This document shows positions 51,905 through 62,760 of a stretch of 64,000 nt of DNA, piece by piece (position 1 is the first letter of the stretch; the number at the start of each line of letters is the position of its first letter). The stretch spans positions 459,501 through 523,500 of the forward strand of contig JAESUZ010000334.1 in NCBI GenBank assembly GCA_017311185.1, given 5' to 3'. The DNA comes from Proteles cristata cristata (taxonomy: Eukaryota; Chordata; Mammalia; Carnivora; Hyaenidae). The notes beneath the pieces were generated by a model. The model was not told the origin of the DNA, made no database searches, and worked only from the letters and a program-made list of their open reading frames with translations. The translations under genes and the position numbers were made by a program.

Positions 51905-52600
51905 AACACATCTGGCCAGCTGCACCTTCCAGGCTTGGGCCACCCTGAGCACAGCCTCCAGCCTCCCTGCCTCCCCCTCTGTAATGTGCAGTCGGTTCTC
52001 AATGCTGCCCCCGAGGAGAGCCTTCTAAAATGTGTTAGCACATATCTTTTCCTGCTCAAAACCGACGCAGGCTTCCATCTACCTCACTCACTGTGACAGC
52101 CCAAGTTCTCAGGGTGGCCGCCGAGGACAGCATGATCTGCAAGCCCCCCATCCCTCTGCCCTCGCCACTCCCTCTTCTCCTCTCGCCTGTCACCTTGCTG
52201 CCCCCTGAAGATACCAGGCACCCTCCTGCTTAGAGGCTTTGCATTTGCAATTCCCTCTGCCTGGAATGCTGTCCCTGATCACAGCCACGGCCCCGAGGGC
52301 TCCTGTGGCAGCTTCCTCACCCTCAGGACTTTACCCCAGCCTTACCTGTGCAGTGAGAACCTGTCTAACTTCCCCGTTGCAAGTTGTGTTTGCCAAACCA
52401 CGTGCTTTCCCCCTGCTTTGCTTTCCCCAGAGTGCTTCTCACCACGGACGCCCTGCGCATCAGTGGACCGTTTCTTGTCTGTTGTCTCCCCCTAGAAGGA
52501 ACCCCCCAGAGCACGGGCACTTTTATTTCAGCACCTAGAACAGCGCCTGGCTTGCACTAGGTGCTCATTACTCTTTGTAATAAATGGATAAATTGTGCAT
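51905..52600 (+). mobile_element. L2 (LINE-2) 3' half
   Basis: The order fits L2: AGCCTTCTAAAATGTGTTAGC, CAGCATGATCTGCAAGCCCC, GCATTTGCAATTCCCTCTGC, CTGGAATGCTGTCCCTGATC, then the 3' end CCTAGAACAGCGCCTGGC, ACTAGGTGCTCATTAC, AATAAATGG. Ancient element without coding capacity. Confidence 0.88.
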
Positions 52601-52886
52601 TCTTACTAATCTCCACAGCATCCAAACTCACTTCCAAACCTGCTTCTGAAATAATGGGGGGGGGAGGGGGGAATCAGGCACCTTTCCATTGAGCCCAGCA
52701 TCTCTCAGAATTTCTTTATTATTGTTGCTAAATGGCCTTTTGAGACTTTGATTTTCATTTCACTTCCCCACTCAAATCTTTAATACCACAGACACACAGC
52801 ATATCAGTTCATGCTCTGTATGTCTGTTTGCATTTTATACATAAAAAGAGTAACAATTTTTCAGCCCAAGAGCCAATTTTTCCCCT

Positions 52887-53107
52887 TTTAAAAAAATTTT
52901 AATGTTTTTTAAAATTATTTATTTCTGAGAGAGAGACACAGTGTGAGCAGGGGAGCGTCAGAGAGAGAGGGAGACACAGAATCTGAAGCAGCTCCAGGCT
53001 GTGAGCTGTCAGCACAGAGCCCGATGTGGGACTCAAACCCACGAACCATGAGATCATGACCTGAGCTGAAGTTGGACGCTCAACCGACTGAGCCTCCCAG
53101 GCGCCCC
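52887..53107 (-). mobile_element. felid SINEC, antisense
   Basis: AAAAAAATTTTAATGTTTT, TATTTATTTCTGAGAG, CAGAATCTGAAGCAGCTCC, GAGCTGTCAGCACAGAGCCC, end GAGCCTCCCAGGCGCCCC. Confidence 0.93.
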
Positions 53108-54429
53108 TCCCGTCTTGGTGGCAATTATCACCTGTGTAGGAATGCATGGTCTAGCAAAACTAGATATTCCAAAAACAAGTGAAACAGAATATAAGTTGGA
53201 TTAAAAAAAAAAAAAAGGAGTCATGCAGTGATATGGTGGTAGAAAGGAGAACTTAGTCATTTCTCACAGGGCTGCATTCCATGCTGTTAGCCCTATGGTT
53301 CTTTGCGCCATCAGCCCCCTCCTGGTAGCTAAAGCCGATCCAAGAGCCAGCAAAGCTGCTCCTGCTGCATTTCAGAAAGCTGTGTCCTGTCTTTGCAGCT
53401 GGGAGCATGGAGACAGACCACCGCCTGCATCTGCTCAGCCCCGGGCTCCTGGACCATCTTGTGAGCCAGGAGGCCCGTGCCCGCCCCAGGCAGGAGCCAA
53501 TCCACAACTGCTCTGTGTAGTCAGCCCCTCGAAGCCCAGCAAACGTACAGGGAGATGAGGGTGAACCAGGAGAGTGCTGATCCTTTCACCTAGAACCCCC
53601 AGCCCCTCTCCCCTGAGGCCCCCTCGATGCCCCAACTGGAGGCGACCAACCCCTCCCGTCCTGAGCTCCAACGTCGCCCGCCTGATCCCCAGGGTCCAGC
53701 ACAGTCATTGCCTTACGGCGTACTGGCCCTCTCTTGTGCCACCTTTCTCCTCTCCAAACGGCGAGCGGCCCCGCGCTGAGCACAGTGGGAACAGACGCTG
53801 CGGGGCCCTGGAGTAGGTGCTAATTAGATATGCAGGATACAGGGAAATAGCCCCTGGAATGAATCAGGTGAGATCATCTCAGTATTATTAAGGAACAACT
53901 AGATAGCTAATTGCCCAGGGAATAGCAGTTTACCGCATTATGCTCTCATTTGAAGGAACTGATAGTGGCTCATTACTGAGGTCCCCCTGCAGAGGTGAGT
54001 GACTCTTGCTGTGTCTTTTAAATGCCTTTCAGAGTCCCCATCCGAGCTGCTCTGTCAGTCACCAGTGTTGTCCCTGCAGCCTTAGGCAGCCGACCCCACC
54101 CCGCATCCTGGAAAGTTTCACCCTAGAGTCTGAGGCAGGAGGAGCCTGAGGGTGGACCTGTGCTTCCTGCCTGTCACCAGAACTTTCTTGATAGGTTTGA
54201 AGACATTTACATTTTCTCCTGGCCTTTTGGACCTAAAACATCGGAATGAGCTCCACCCCCCACCTCTGTTCCCCACGAAAGAAAACACAGAGCCCTTAAC
54301 AACAGCAGGAATTCATTTTAGGGGTCAAGGGCGGTTCATCTGGGATTAAGGGTTAAAACAGGTGCAAAGCCACTTGTCAGCCAGTCGGGCTCACCTGGAG
54401 ATGAGCAGAGCTCGGTGTGTGGGACATGT
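53108..54429. other. no gene seen; SINE-free
   Basis: (A)14 at about 53203-53216. 53290-53820 is GC-rich with overlapping ORFs on both strands, none with domain features. 53815-53950 is AT-rich and annotated separately. Confidence 0.4.
53815..53950. promoter_or_regulatory. AT-rich, possibly conserved non-coding block
   Basis: A CTAATTAG palindrome at 53820-53827, then AGTATTATTAAGGAAC and GATAGCTAATTGCCC within 100 bp. No repeat features. Enhancer-like by composition only. Confidence 0.25.
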
Positions 54430-54560
54430 GGTGTGGTGGAAACAGGCAGAACCGGCCTGGGTGCAGGGGGCCTGGCCTTCATCCTGCCCTCGAGCAAGTC
54501 CTCACCTTCTGTGGCTTTTCATTCTACATCCAGGGCCTTGGAGGACCCACAGGGGGCCGG
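54430..54560 (+). mobile_element. possible MIR relic
   Basis: GGTGTGGTGGAAACAGGC, CCTCGAGCAAGTCCTCACC and TTCTGTGGCTTTTCATTC loosely follow the sense MIR order. Confidence 0.45.
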
Positions 54561-54959
54561 TGGGGGTGATGGGGCTCTGCAGTTGACCAACCCTACTTCT
54601 AGGTTGGGGACCTGGGACAAGGGAGGCCTTCATACCATGAGCCTAAATATGTAAAGGTTATGCACCAAACCAACAAACTGCTCAATAAAATACATCGCAC
54701 TCTGCTACCCTGACCAGTATAACTTTAGAAGCACAAAATGAAAAACTGTGTAATCACACAGTATATATACCTAAAATTTGTTAAAACATGAAAGATGGCA
54801 GAATTTAACATTGTGTATGTTTGGGTGTCGATGGGGTGAACTCACCCCCAGGGCCCCTTCCCTGGAGATCCATGCTTGACCCTTTGCATGGGGTTCCCAG
54901 ACCCATAGCAGCCACAAGGCTGGTTCACCCCCATTTTAGTGGTCTCACCCCTGACCGCC
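54561..54959. other. unassigned
   Basis: No gene or repeat recognised. Confidence 0.35.
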
Positions 54960-55195
54960 CGCCCCTTCCCTGCCCCATCACCTTGCATCCAGTGATCTAA
55001 ATTCTGAGAACTGTCACTATTGGAAATAACGGTACTACGTATTTGTTTGCCTGTGTGCTGTTCGTCTTCTCCACCAGAAGGAAAGTCCTATGAAACAAGG
55101 ACTCTGTGCTCAATGTTTGTAGTTTAACACCCAGCAGCAACAACAGAGCCTGGCTCGTACTCGTAAGTATATGCTGGGCAGATGAATGGATGATA
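54960..55195 (+). mobile_element. L2 3' end
   Basis: CACCAGAAGGAAAGTCCTATG, AAACAAGGACTCTGTGCTC, GTTTAACACCCAGCAGC, AACAGAGCCTGGCTCGTAC, GTATATGCTGGGCAGATG, AATGGATG. Typical L2 tail order. Confidence 0.72.
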
Positions 55196-56565
55196 TAAGG
55201 TCAATAGAAGGAAGACTTCAGAAAACTGGACTAGAAGAAAATATTAGAAACTTAGGGGCACATGGAAACTGCTTAAAAACAGGGTTTTGCACTCAAGATG
55301 TGTGAACAAGAGAAAATTTGAAGAAGGCAATTAGATACAGACTGTCAGCTTTTGAGGTGGACGACACGGAGACAAGATGGCGGTGGCATTCCAGAAAACG
55401 CTATTTGGCCGTCCCTGGGGGGGACCCCAATGTCGTCAGATGAGCTCCTTGTAGCTGTGGTCAAACTATATATCCCTGCCTTCTGGACGGTGTGGTGGGT
55501 GTCGAGCTACATGCCTGCCCCCAAGCAGAGCCAGTCACAGCTCTCTGCCACCCTGGCCACAGTTTGTTGGTCTTAGGGCATGTGACCTGGCAAGAAAGAA
55601 TGGGAAACTCTGAAATGGGCAAAAAAATGATTGGATGTTTTTGTGATGGGTTGCTAGACCTTGTACAGGAGATGCTGCTGGGTTATCTAATTTACTGGGA
55701 TCTGTGTCTTTCATTTGATTATTATTCACTTTTAAAGATTAAAGTTAACTGCAGAGACGGTGGCGTGATGCAAATTATTTCTGTTCGTAGAAATGTAAAT
55801 AGTTTTGTCCTGTCAAATTGCAATTGATTATCACCCCTCTGGAAGAAGCCAGTCTTGAATCTAATAGCAAATTTATCTCTGCATCCCTGAGCGTGTGTAT
55901 ATAGACATATATGCAGATATATACATGCGTATTACATAGATGTCCCTTCTCTGGATTTTCCTTTAATCTTTTTTTTAAATCTTCCTGGATATGTCATTTG
56001 TCAGTTAAAAAGATCTTTTGCCCTGTGTTCATTTAATATTTCTATGAAAGCCATGCTTTCACTCTTAAAAAAAATTAATCCTGAACCACTAAGGGATGGA
56101 AATCACCCAGAGTCCGGGGAATTCATAACCTGGTCACTGACACATTTGAGGAGGGAGCATAAAGTCAAGACGAAGACCGTCACTGACGTCCCGAGGGCCA
56201 AATCTTAGATGTGCACCCCAACAGCTCCAGAGCAGAAGGGCCCTGAAGGCCACTTCTTATCTGTGTCTGACACTGTCCCCAGGACACACGGGTCAAGTTT
56301 CCAAGCACAGCCAGTATACCTGCCTACCTGCACTTAGAGTGGGTGCCCAGAAGGGCTTTCTGGACAGCTTATCATTTACCCCCGCTTAAATGTAAAGTCG
56401 AGGAAGAATGAATAACACCATAAAAAAAACCCCAAAAGGAACATAGTCAGGGCTTTTACAAATCCGAGCTATTCTCAGACCACTTGTGCATCTTTAAGAA
56501 GGTGGATTTTATCCTGTTGTAAACACACCAAGTGATCAATGAGGCCAGGAAACAGTGGCCAAACT
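55196..56565. other. no gene seen; some repeat-like sequence
   Basis: 55360-55680 resembles an old interspersed repeat (GGGTGTCGAGCTACATGCC, GGCATGTGACCTGGCAAG), but I could not name a family. The remainder is AT-rich unique. ORFs at 55352-55827 overlap this and have no domain features. Confidence 0.35.
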
Positions 56566-56578
56566 CTCAAGTTACTTT

Positions 56579-56792
56579 ATATATATATATATATATTTTA
56601 TTTCTAGGAGAGAGAGAGAGACAGCGTGAGCAGGGGAGGGTCAGAGAGAGAGGGAGTCACAGACTGAAACGGGCTCCAGGCTCTGAGCTGGCAGTCAGCA
56701 CAGAGCCCGACACGGGGCTCGAACCCACGAACCGCGAGATCATGACCTGAGCGAAAGTCGGACGCTTAACCAACTCAGCCACCCAGGTGCCC
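56579..56792 (-). mobile_element. felid SINEC, CTTAGG/CTCCTAG subgroup, antisense
   Basis: An (AT)n tail complement, TTTTATTTCTAGGAGAGAG, GAGTCACAGACTGAAACGGG, GAGCTGGCAGTCAGCACAG, ATCATGACCTGAGCGAAAG, end CAGCCACCCAGGTGCCCC. TSD CTCAAGTTACTTT at about 56566-56578 and 56793-56805. Confidence 0.96.
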
Positions 56793-56864
56793 CTCAAGTT
56801 ACTTTTTAAACACGTTTTATTGTGCTCAGATACGCTGTTGCCTACGGCAGCCTGGGGCCTGGTG

Positions 56865-57010
56865 CGAATGGACTCGGAGCTCGGGAAGCTTGGACTTGAA
56901 TCCTGGCTCTGCCGTCAATGATGTAAATGGCCTTGGCAGAGCCCTTTTGTCTCCCTGGGCCTCAGTTTCTTCCTCCAGAAAATGGGAACAGGGACGCCAT
57001 GCAGTTCTGA
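56865..57010 (+). mobile_element. MIR relic
   Basis: ATGGACTCGGAGCTCGGGAAG, TTGAATCCTGGCTCTGCCG, TGGGCCTCAGTTTCTTCCTC, CAGAAAATGGGAACAGG. Sense MIR; the distal 3' part is lost. Confidence 0.8.
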
Positions 57011-58376
57011 GGCTTTCGGGCCACGAAGCACGGGGTGCCCACCGAGGAGGGTCTGCTGTGCCGCCCAGGAGGACAACGTGCGGCCACGGCCGGACGACGT
57101 GGGGCCCTGATCCTCACCCTTTTCTGGGCAGCTCCTCCCTTCAAACTTCCCGTCCAGGGGGCGGGAGGAGGCACGTAATTCTCCAGGCATAGCCTTTCTG
57201 ATATTTTAACTCAATTTAAATTGACTTCAGTCTAGAACAGGACCAGCTGGAAATCTATTCCGAGGGCTGGTCCCACGCAGCCGTGAGGCAGGAAACAGCC
57301 CGCGTGAGGTGATTTCAAAGGCGCCTCAGGAAGGCTGCCCCTGCTTCCAGAAACTCCACCATCCATGCTTCCTCCTTTGTCCTAAGACGGCTCCGCGCCC
57401 ACAGTCAGGGACAAGGGGCACACCTGAAGCTATAATAGTGGGTTACAGCTCGGAATCGGTTCATTCCAGAAACGTCAGGAGCTGGAGAGCCAGACATCCA
57501 AGGAGTGGAAAGCTTGCCTGCCCCGTCACCGGCTCCATGTTAAGGGCGGGTCTCAACTGACTGAGTGAGGACAGAGGACCCCAGTCCCCCAGGTGTGTGA
57601 GGACCGTGGGTTCCGTGGACAAGGAGAAGGATCTAGAATATGGGGCCTGGAGTCCTGGGCAAGGCTGGCCCTGCCAACATCGCCCATCATGGCACTCCCT
57701 GGGCCTAATGTGTATGCCCCCCGCGTCGGCTTCAGTGTCTGTCACCTGCTGGTGAGCCCACCGCCACCACGCCACAGGCCCTGTAAGGCAGGTGTCTGCC
57801 TCCTCGCGCTGCCTGCCGGAGTCCAGGCCACTTCCGTCACAGACGCCTCCCCGCTCCTGCTACTACACCTCCTTACGGTCTCCGGCTCACGGAGCCCCAG
57901 GCACAGCGCCGGGAGCTGAGCTGTGTGGGTTTGAAACACTCAGAGAGAAGGCTGAACAGTAGAACAAGCAAGAGCTCAAAGGGAGATTCGACTCGAAAAC
58001 AATTTGTACCCCTTCCCCTGCCTCCCCGAAGGCTCGAGGCTTCTCAGAAGTTGGAGGGATGGCATTTCCTCGCTCTTAGACTGCGGTACCTGGGAAGTGA
58101 CATCTTTGAAAAAGAGTCTCTGCAGGAAAGTGGCCATGACCTGGGTGTTCTGGAACATTCTCTCCTGTGTGGGCAGACTTCCCTGGTGGGTCCAAAGGGG
58201 GAAACACTGCCTCCCACGTGATGAGTACAGAGGACCTGCCTTCAGGTGGCTTCCCTGAGACCAAGGGCCAGCAAATTCTGTCCCTGCGCCCGTCCCCAGG
58301 TGGACAGGAGGGTGAAAACTCAAGGTGAACTTGCGTTCCAGGCTCTCCCTCTGCCTTCTGTCAGGCAAGTGTCCTC
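57011..58376. other. no gene seen; SINE-free
   Basis: Moderately GC-rich unique sequence with overlapping ORFs on both strands (for example 57593-57919, 57925-58221 and 57976-58368), none with recognisable domains. No confident repeat. Confidence 0.4.
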
Positions 58377-58392
58377 AAAGAAGCCTTCATGC

Positions 58393-58693
58393 CTGGGTGT
58401 GATGCTGAGCCAAATAAGTCAGGCAGAAAGGGACAAATACCATATGTGTGCACGTATAGGAGGATCAGGAGGAACTTAATGGGGGACCGTGGGGGAGAAG
58501 AAGGGGGGAAATGGTGGGGGAGAGGGAGGGAGGCAAACCATGAGAGACTCTTGAATGCTGAGAACAGACTGAGGACTGATGGGTGTGGGGGGCAGGGGGG
58601 AGACGGGCATGGAGGAGGGCACTTGTGGGGATGAGCACTGGGTGTTATATGGAAACCAACTTGACAATAAACTGTGTTAAAAAAAAAAAAAAA
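58393..58693 (+). mobile_element. 5'-truncated young L1 (3' end), sense
   Basis: ATGCTGAGCCAAATAAGTCAGG, AAGGGACAAATACCATATG, AACCATGAGAGACTCTTG, GATGAGCACTGGGTGTTAT and AATAAACTGTGTTAAAA with a poly(A) tail. TSD AAAGAAGCCTTCATGC (58377-58392) and AAAGAAGCCCTCATGC (58694-58709). Same subfamily as the antisense copy at 4937-5550. Confidence 0.94.
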
Positions 58694-58709
58694 AAAGAAG
58701 CCCTCATGC

Positions 58710-59564
58710 TTACCCTCGAGGTCATAGGTATTAGTTGACCATTGACAGACGGAAGGAGATGCTGGTCCAGGGGTGAGGTCAGAAACTGCCTAGAGGGAAG
58801 ACCTGACCCGTGGTCAAAACCTGGCATTCTGGATTTTTCTTTTTTTGTAAAAGGGGGCAGAGGGGCACGAGCGGAGGGGGCTGCTGAGGCCTTCCCCCCC
58901 GCTGTGAGGCGGTGGATACCGCACTGGGGGACGTGGTGGGGGCGGGTGGGGAATGCCTGCTGGGATCACAGAACTTTCTTCCACGCTGCTTGGCAAGAGC
59001 AGAGTAAACCCAAGAATCCTGCGAGCTGTCATTTAGGTAGAAGTTCCCTAGGTGGTGTTCTGGGCGCCAGAGAGGTGACACGGCTCCGGGTGGCCAGGGG
59101 CCCCCCCAGAGCACGGGCAGGGTGGCCAGGCTGTGCTCCCCCCTTCCCCGGCCCCCGCAGCTAACTCCAGGCATCCAGTTAAATAGGGTGGTGAACTACG
59201 CTGTGTGATGTCTGAGCCCCTGGGATTTCCCCATCTGGACACACAACGACTTAGCCCCGTCAAGCGTGTGACTCAGTGGCCTGTCTCCCTCTCTCACGCT
59301 CTTCCCAAGGCCAAGTGGCCCCGTCCTAGGATTTTTAGAATCCTCTGTCCGTGTCCCTTGCTCAGCCACCACTGAGGCCCCCCCACCACGTGACGGTGTC
59401 TCAGTCTCCCACTGAGTATTCTAGGCCCTTCTCTGCCTGACAGCTCACAGCACACACCCCAGTGTCCCCCCAAGTCTCCCAGTGTTTTCTGCGTGTTCTG
59501 TGGCTCCCTTGTCCCGGCTCAGACCGTCCACAGAGTCCGGAAGGCCGCTCTGCCCAGCTGTACT
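58710..59564. other. unassigned GC-rich
   Basis: No gene or repeat recognised. Overlapping ORFs occur on both strands without motifs. Confidence 0.35.
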
Positions 59565-59785
59565 CTGGAGTCAGACCGCCAGGGCCCAAACTCTACTCTG
59601 CCACTTTTGAGTCATGTGGCCGCTGTCAAATGACGTCACATCTCCATACCCTGATTTCCTCACCTGTGAAATGACCCTTAATACTAGCATCCTCCCCCGA
59701 GGGTGGTAGTGGGGGTCAAGTGATTTAAGACACGTTAAGTGCTTAGCACAGTTCTGGGCACAAATGTTAGCTGTTGTTATTAGTG
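59565..59785 (+). mobile_element. MIR, nearly full core and 3' end
   Basis: TCTGGAGTCAGACCGCC, CTACTCTGCCACTTTTGAGTC, ATGTGGCCGCTGTCAAATGAC, CCTGATTTCCTCACCTGTG, AAATGACCCTTAATACTAGC, AAGTGCTTAGCACAGTTCTGG and GTTGTTATTAGTG follow the full sense MIR order. Confidence 0.9.
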
Positions 59786-59799
59786 TCAACAGCTCTTAG

Positions 59800-60090
59800 T
59801 TTCTATTGTTCTTCGGGGCCCAGCCCCAAACCCACGTCCAACGCCTCCTTATAGACGCCCTCACCCAGCCCCACATCACGGCCCGTCTCTCCCTCTCGCA
59901 GATCCCACAGTCTACGAGCCTCTATTTTAGCCCTCACCGCCACCTGCCTGGCCCACGGTTACTTCCGTGTGAATCTGTGTCCTCAGACCGAACTTCTAGA
60001 AAACTAGACCAACACTTATTCACCCCCAGTCCTGGCACAGAGCAGGCAGCCTCCCACAGGCCCGGAGAGAGGAGTCAGTCGGGCTGAAAC
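59800..60090 (+). mobile_element. possible L2 fragment
   Basis: A C-rich stretch (CTCCTTATAGACGCCCTC), TAGCCCTCACCGCC, then CCAGTCCTGGCACAGAGCAGG near the end loosely follow the L2 order. Weak. Confidence 0.4.
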
Positions 60091-60332
60091 AGGCAGGAGC
60101 GGTTTGCCTTCTGTAGACGTCTGGGCTCAGAAGAGTGAGGAATGGGTACAAGGCGCGTGAAGAAGATGTTCAGGTGACCCGAGGGACAATGCAATCACCA
60201 TACGGACCCCTCAGCCCGGCCCCATGCAGCACATTGCAATCTGTATTTCCTTCCTCTTCCTCAAGGGAGATTTAACAGCTTTTTTTCTCTTTACCTTCTT
60301 GCAAAGGCCATCCACGTGCAGTATCAAGATCA

Positions 60333-60497
60333 TGGTTTCTCAGGTCACGGTCTTGTGGTTCGTGAGTTCGAGCCCCGCGTCGGGCTCACTGCTATCAGTC
60401 TGTCTGCGCAGAATCTGCTAGGGACCCTCTGTCCCCCCTCTCTGTCCCTCCCCCTTTGCGTTCTCCCCAAAGTAAATAAAAATTTTTTTAAAAAAGG
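60333..60497 (+). mobile_element. SINEC, 5'-truncated
   Basis: GTTTCTCAGGTCACGGTCTTG, GGTTCGTGAGTTCGAGCCCC, GCGTCGGGCTCACTGC, GCGCAGAATCTGCTAGGGAC, CCAAAGTAAATAAAAAT tail. The A-box end is missing. Confidence 0.87.
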
Positions 60498-60850
60498 ATG
60501 CCACAGCACAGGTGAACCTTGAAAACATAAGTGAAAGAAGTCGTCACACAAAAGGCCACACATTGACGATCCCATTCGTATGAAAAGTCCAGATCGGACA
60601 GATCCACAGGGAACATAAAATAGATTAGGGCTTATCAGGAGCTGGGGAACAGGGAGACGTGGGGAGCTGAATGCCTAATGGAGTGTGGCTTCTTTTGTGG
60701 GTGATGAACATGTTCTGGAAATAGGTACTAATCATGGTGGCATCACGCTCGGATTGTACTAAAAGCCCTTGAACTGTATCCTTTAAAATGGTTAAAATGG
60801 TGAATGTCATGTTACATGAATGTTACCTTAGTAACAATTAAAAGAGTGGG
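60498..60850 (+). mobile_element. old L1 3' UTR, sense
   Basis: AGGTGAACCTTGAAAACATAAG, TGAAAGAAGTCGTCACAC, AAAAGGCCACACATTGACG, CATTCGTATGAAAAGTCC, TTATCAGGAGCTGGGG, GGGTGATGAACATGTTCTGG and TTGAACTGTATCCTTTAAAATGG follow the 3' end of an old L1 (L1MB-like) in sense order. Confidence 0.82.
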
Positions 60851-60933
60851 GGCTGAACTCACAATGCACAATTTGCAGGGCCCAGCGCAGAATTAAAAAA
60901 CAAAGCCTTGTTCAAAAGCGATTAAGAATTTCC

Positions 60934-61147
60934 GGGCACCTGAGTGACTCAGGTGGTTAAGCCCCTGACTTCGGCTCAGGTCATGATCTCACGGTTCGTG
61001 GGTTCGACCCCCCGCGTCGGGCTCTGTGCTGACAGCTCAGAGCCTGGATCCTGCTTCATATTCTATGTCTCCCTCTCTCTCTGCCCCTCCCCTGCTTGCA
61101 CTGTCTCTCTCCCTCTCAAAAATAAATAAACATTTAAAAAAATTTTA
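60934..61147 (+). mobile_element. felid SINEC
   Basis: GGGCACCTGAGTGACTCAGG, GGTCATGATCTCACGG, GGTTCGACCCCCCGC, GCTGACAGCTCAG, CTCTCAAAAATAAATAAAC. TSD AGCGATTAAGAATTTCC and AGTGATTACTAATTTCC. Confidence 0.94.
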
Positions 61148-61164
61148 AGTGATTACTAATTTCC

Positions 61165-62310
61165 AGCTGCCACACAGTCACACCTGCATGGGTGGGGTGA
61201 GGCGTAAGCAGGTCCTGGAAGCACCTGGGGCCTCTGACCCCGGGGGCCAGGATTCCCCAGCCCCCACACAGCTCCACGGCAGCTCACATCGGCCCTTCTC
61301 GGGCCTGCACTGCTGCTGTTCTTAGGGCCTCTGCTGGCTTGTCTTTCCCTGGTTCCTTTTAAAGTCACCTCCCTCTGCTAACTCGGATTCTCTTTGTGCT
61401 CCCACATTCACATGCCTAAGGAAGGGATCTGATGGGCCAGCCCACTGGGTGGCGGGGGGGCAGGGTATGTGGTCCTGTCCCCAGCAGCCGTGTCATACAT
61501 AGATCACTAGTACCTATAGAGGGTCCCTCAGCTGTAGCAGGGACGGACCCAGTGGGCCAAAGCCCGAGGCTCCTTCAGCACAGCTTGGGGCGGGGCCATA
61601 TCCCGCCTGGTGACAGGGACTCCATTTGAAATGTCTGCCCCTCCCAAGGTATCACGGTCACGTTGAGCTCCGTCTAGCGAAGAGAAGTCATCCTGTCTCT
61701 TGGATTCCAGGCAAGAGAGTCTACGGTCGAGTCTGGAAATCCAACGTGGATTTCCATCCCTGTGGACAGCGGGACGCTCACCATCAGAGGCGATGGGCAT
61801 CTGTCTCCCCTCGCTCCCCCCATTTTCTATCTCCAGGTGCAAACGATCTCTCACGGTCAGCTTTGCTCAGTGCTGTCGGGGCTGAGGCTGTTGTCTCTCT
61901 GAGGGACCCACCTGGACGGGGGAGCCATGAGCCCGCCCCCTCCCTGGGGAGGCCGCAAAACGCAGTGAACACAGCAAGCCCTGGCTGTGGCCCTGTCCCG
62001 CCTCTTAGGATGGCTGCTCGTCTCCCTGGCCCCCATTTCACTCGCACCCATTTGCCACCGTCACTACCGCCATGCCGGCTCCCACCCGACCCTCTGGGCC
62101 CTGCCCGAGGCCGCCAGACACTTCCTCTCCACGATGGCCCATCTGGACGGTGATCACAGCCAGTAAAGCCACCCCTGGCCGAGAGAATGCAGACAACCTG
62201 AGACTTTATATCCAGATGGGACTTTGAAGACCATCTTTGGTCCTTTATTATTTTCGTAATTTTAGATAATTCACTTTTCCAATTACAAGAAAAGGTTCTT
62301 AAATGATCCC
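61165..62310. other. GC-rich, no gene seen
   Basis: 61400-62160 is GC-rich with overlapping ORFs on both strands (for example 61528-61854 minus and 61626-62153 plus). I saw no conserved domain, splice framework or CpG-dense promoter. No confident repeat. Confidence 0.4.
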
Positions 62311-62311
62311 T

Positions 62312-62760
62312 CTGAGGCAGTGGTTCCTAAGCGGGCCGTCTCTCCAGAGACACTCAGCTTCATCTGGAGACCTTTGGTTGTTGCATCAGAGGTTTCAGGG
62401 GTTAGTTTCTGGTGGGCAGAGGTGGGGCGTTGCTATTGTCTATAGTACATGATAGTCTTCTTTTTCTTAAATTTTTAAAATATTTATTTACTTATTTGAG
62501 AGAGAGAGAGAGATAAAGAGTGTGAGCAGGGGAGGGGCAGAGAGAGAGGGAGGCACAGAATCCGAAGCAGCTCTAGGCTCTGAGCTGTCAGCACAGAGCC
62601 CGACGCGGGGCTCGAACTCATAAACTGTGAGATCATGACCTGAGCCGAAGTCAGATGCTTCATCGACTGAGCCCCCCAGGCCCCCTACAGGATAATCTGA
62701 ACGAAGAATTATTTGGCTCAAAACATCATGATGTTGAAATTGAGAAAACCTGTACCAAGG
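62312..62760 (+). mobile_element. non-autonomous DNA transposon relic (MER-type), split
   Basis: CAGTGGTTCCTAAGCGGGCCG, CATCTGGAGACCTTTGGTTG, TTGCTATTGTCTATAG, then after the SINE AATTATTTGGCTCAAAACATC, TTGAAATTGAGAAAACCTG. It resembles the common hAT-type MER element ending in ttgagaaaccctg. Family name not confirmed. Confidence 0.65.
62459..62685 (-). mobile_element. felid SINEC, antisense
   Basis: AAAATATTTATTTACTTATTTG, CAGAATCCGAAGCAGCTC, GAGCTGTCAGCACAGAGCC, ATCATGACCTGAGCCGAAG, and end GAGCCCCCCAGGCCCCC. TSD TACATGATAGTCT (62446-62458) and TACAGGATAATCT (62686-62698). Confidence 0.94.

Noticed and set aside
53203..53216. A-run as the tail of a processed pseudogene
   Set aside because: No upstream body resembling a cDNA and no flanking target duplication was found.
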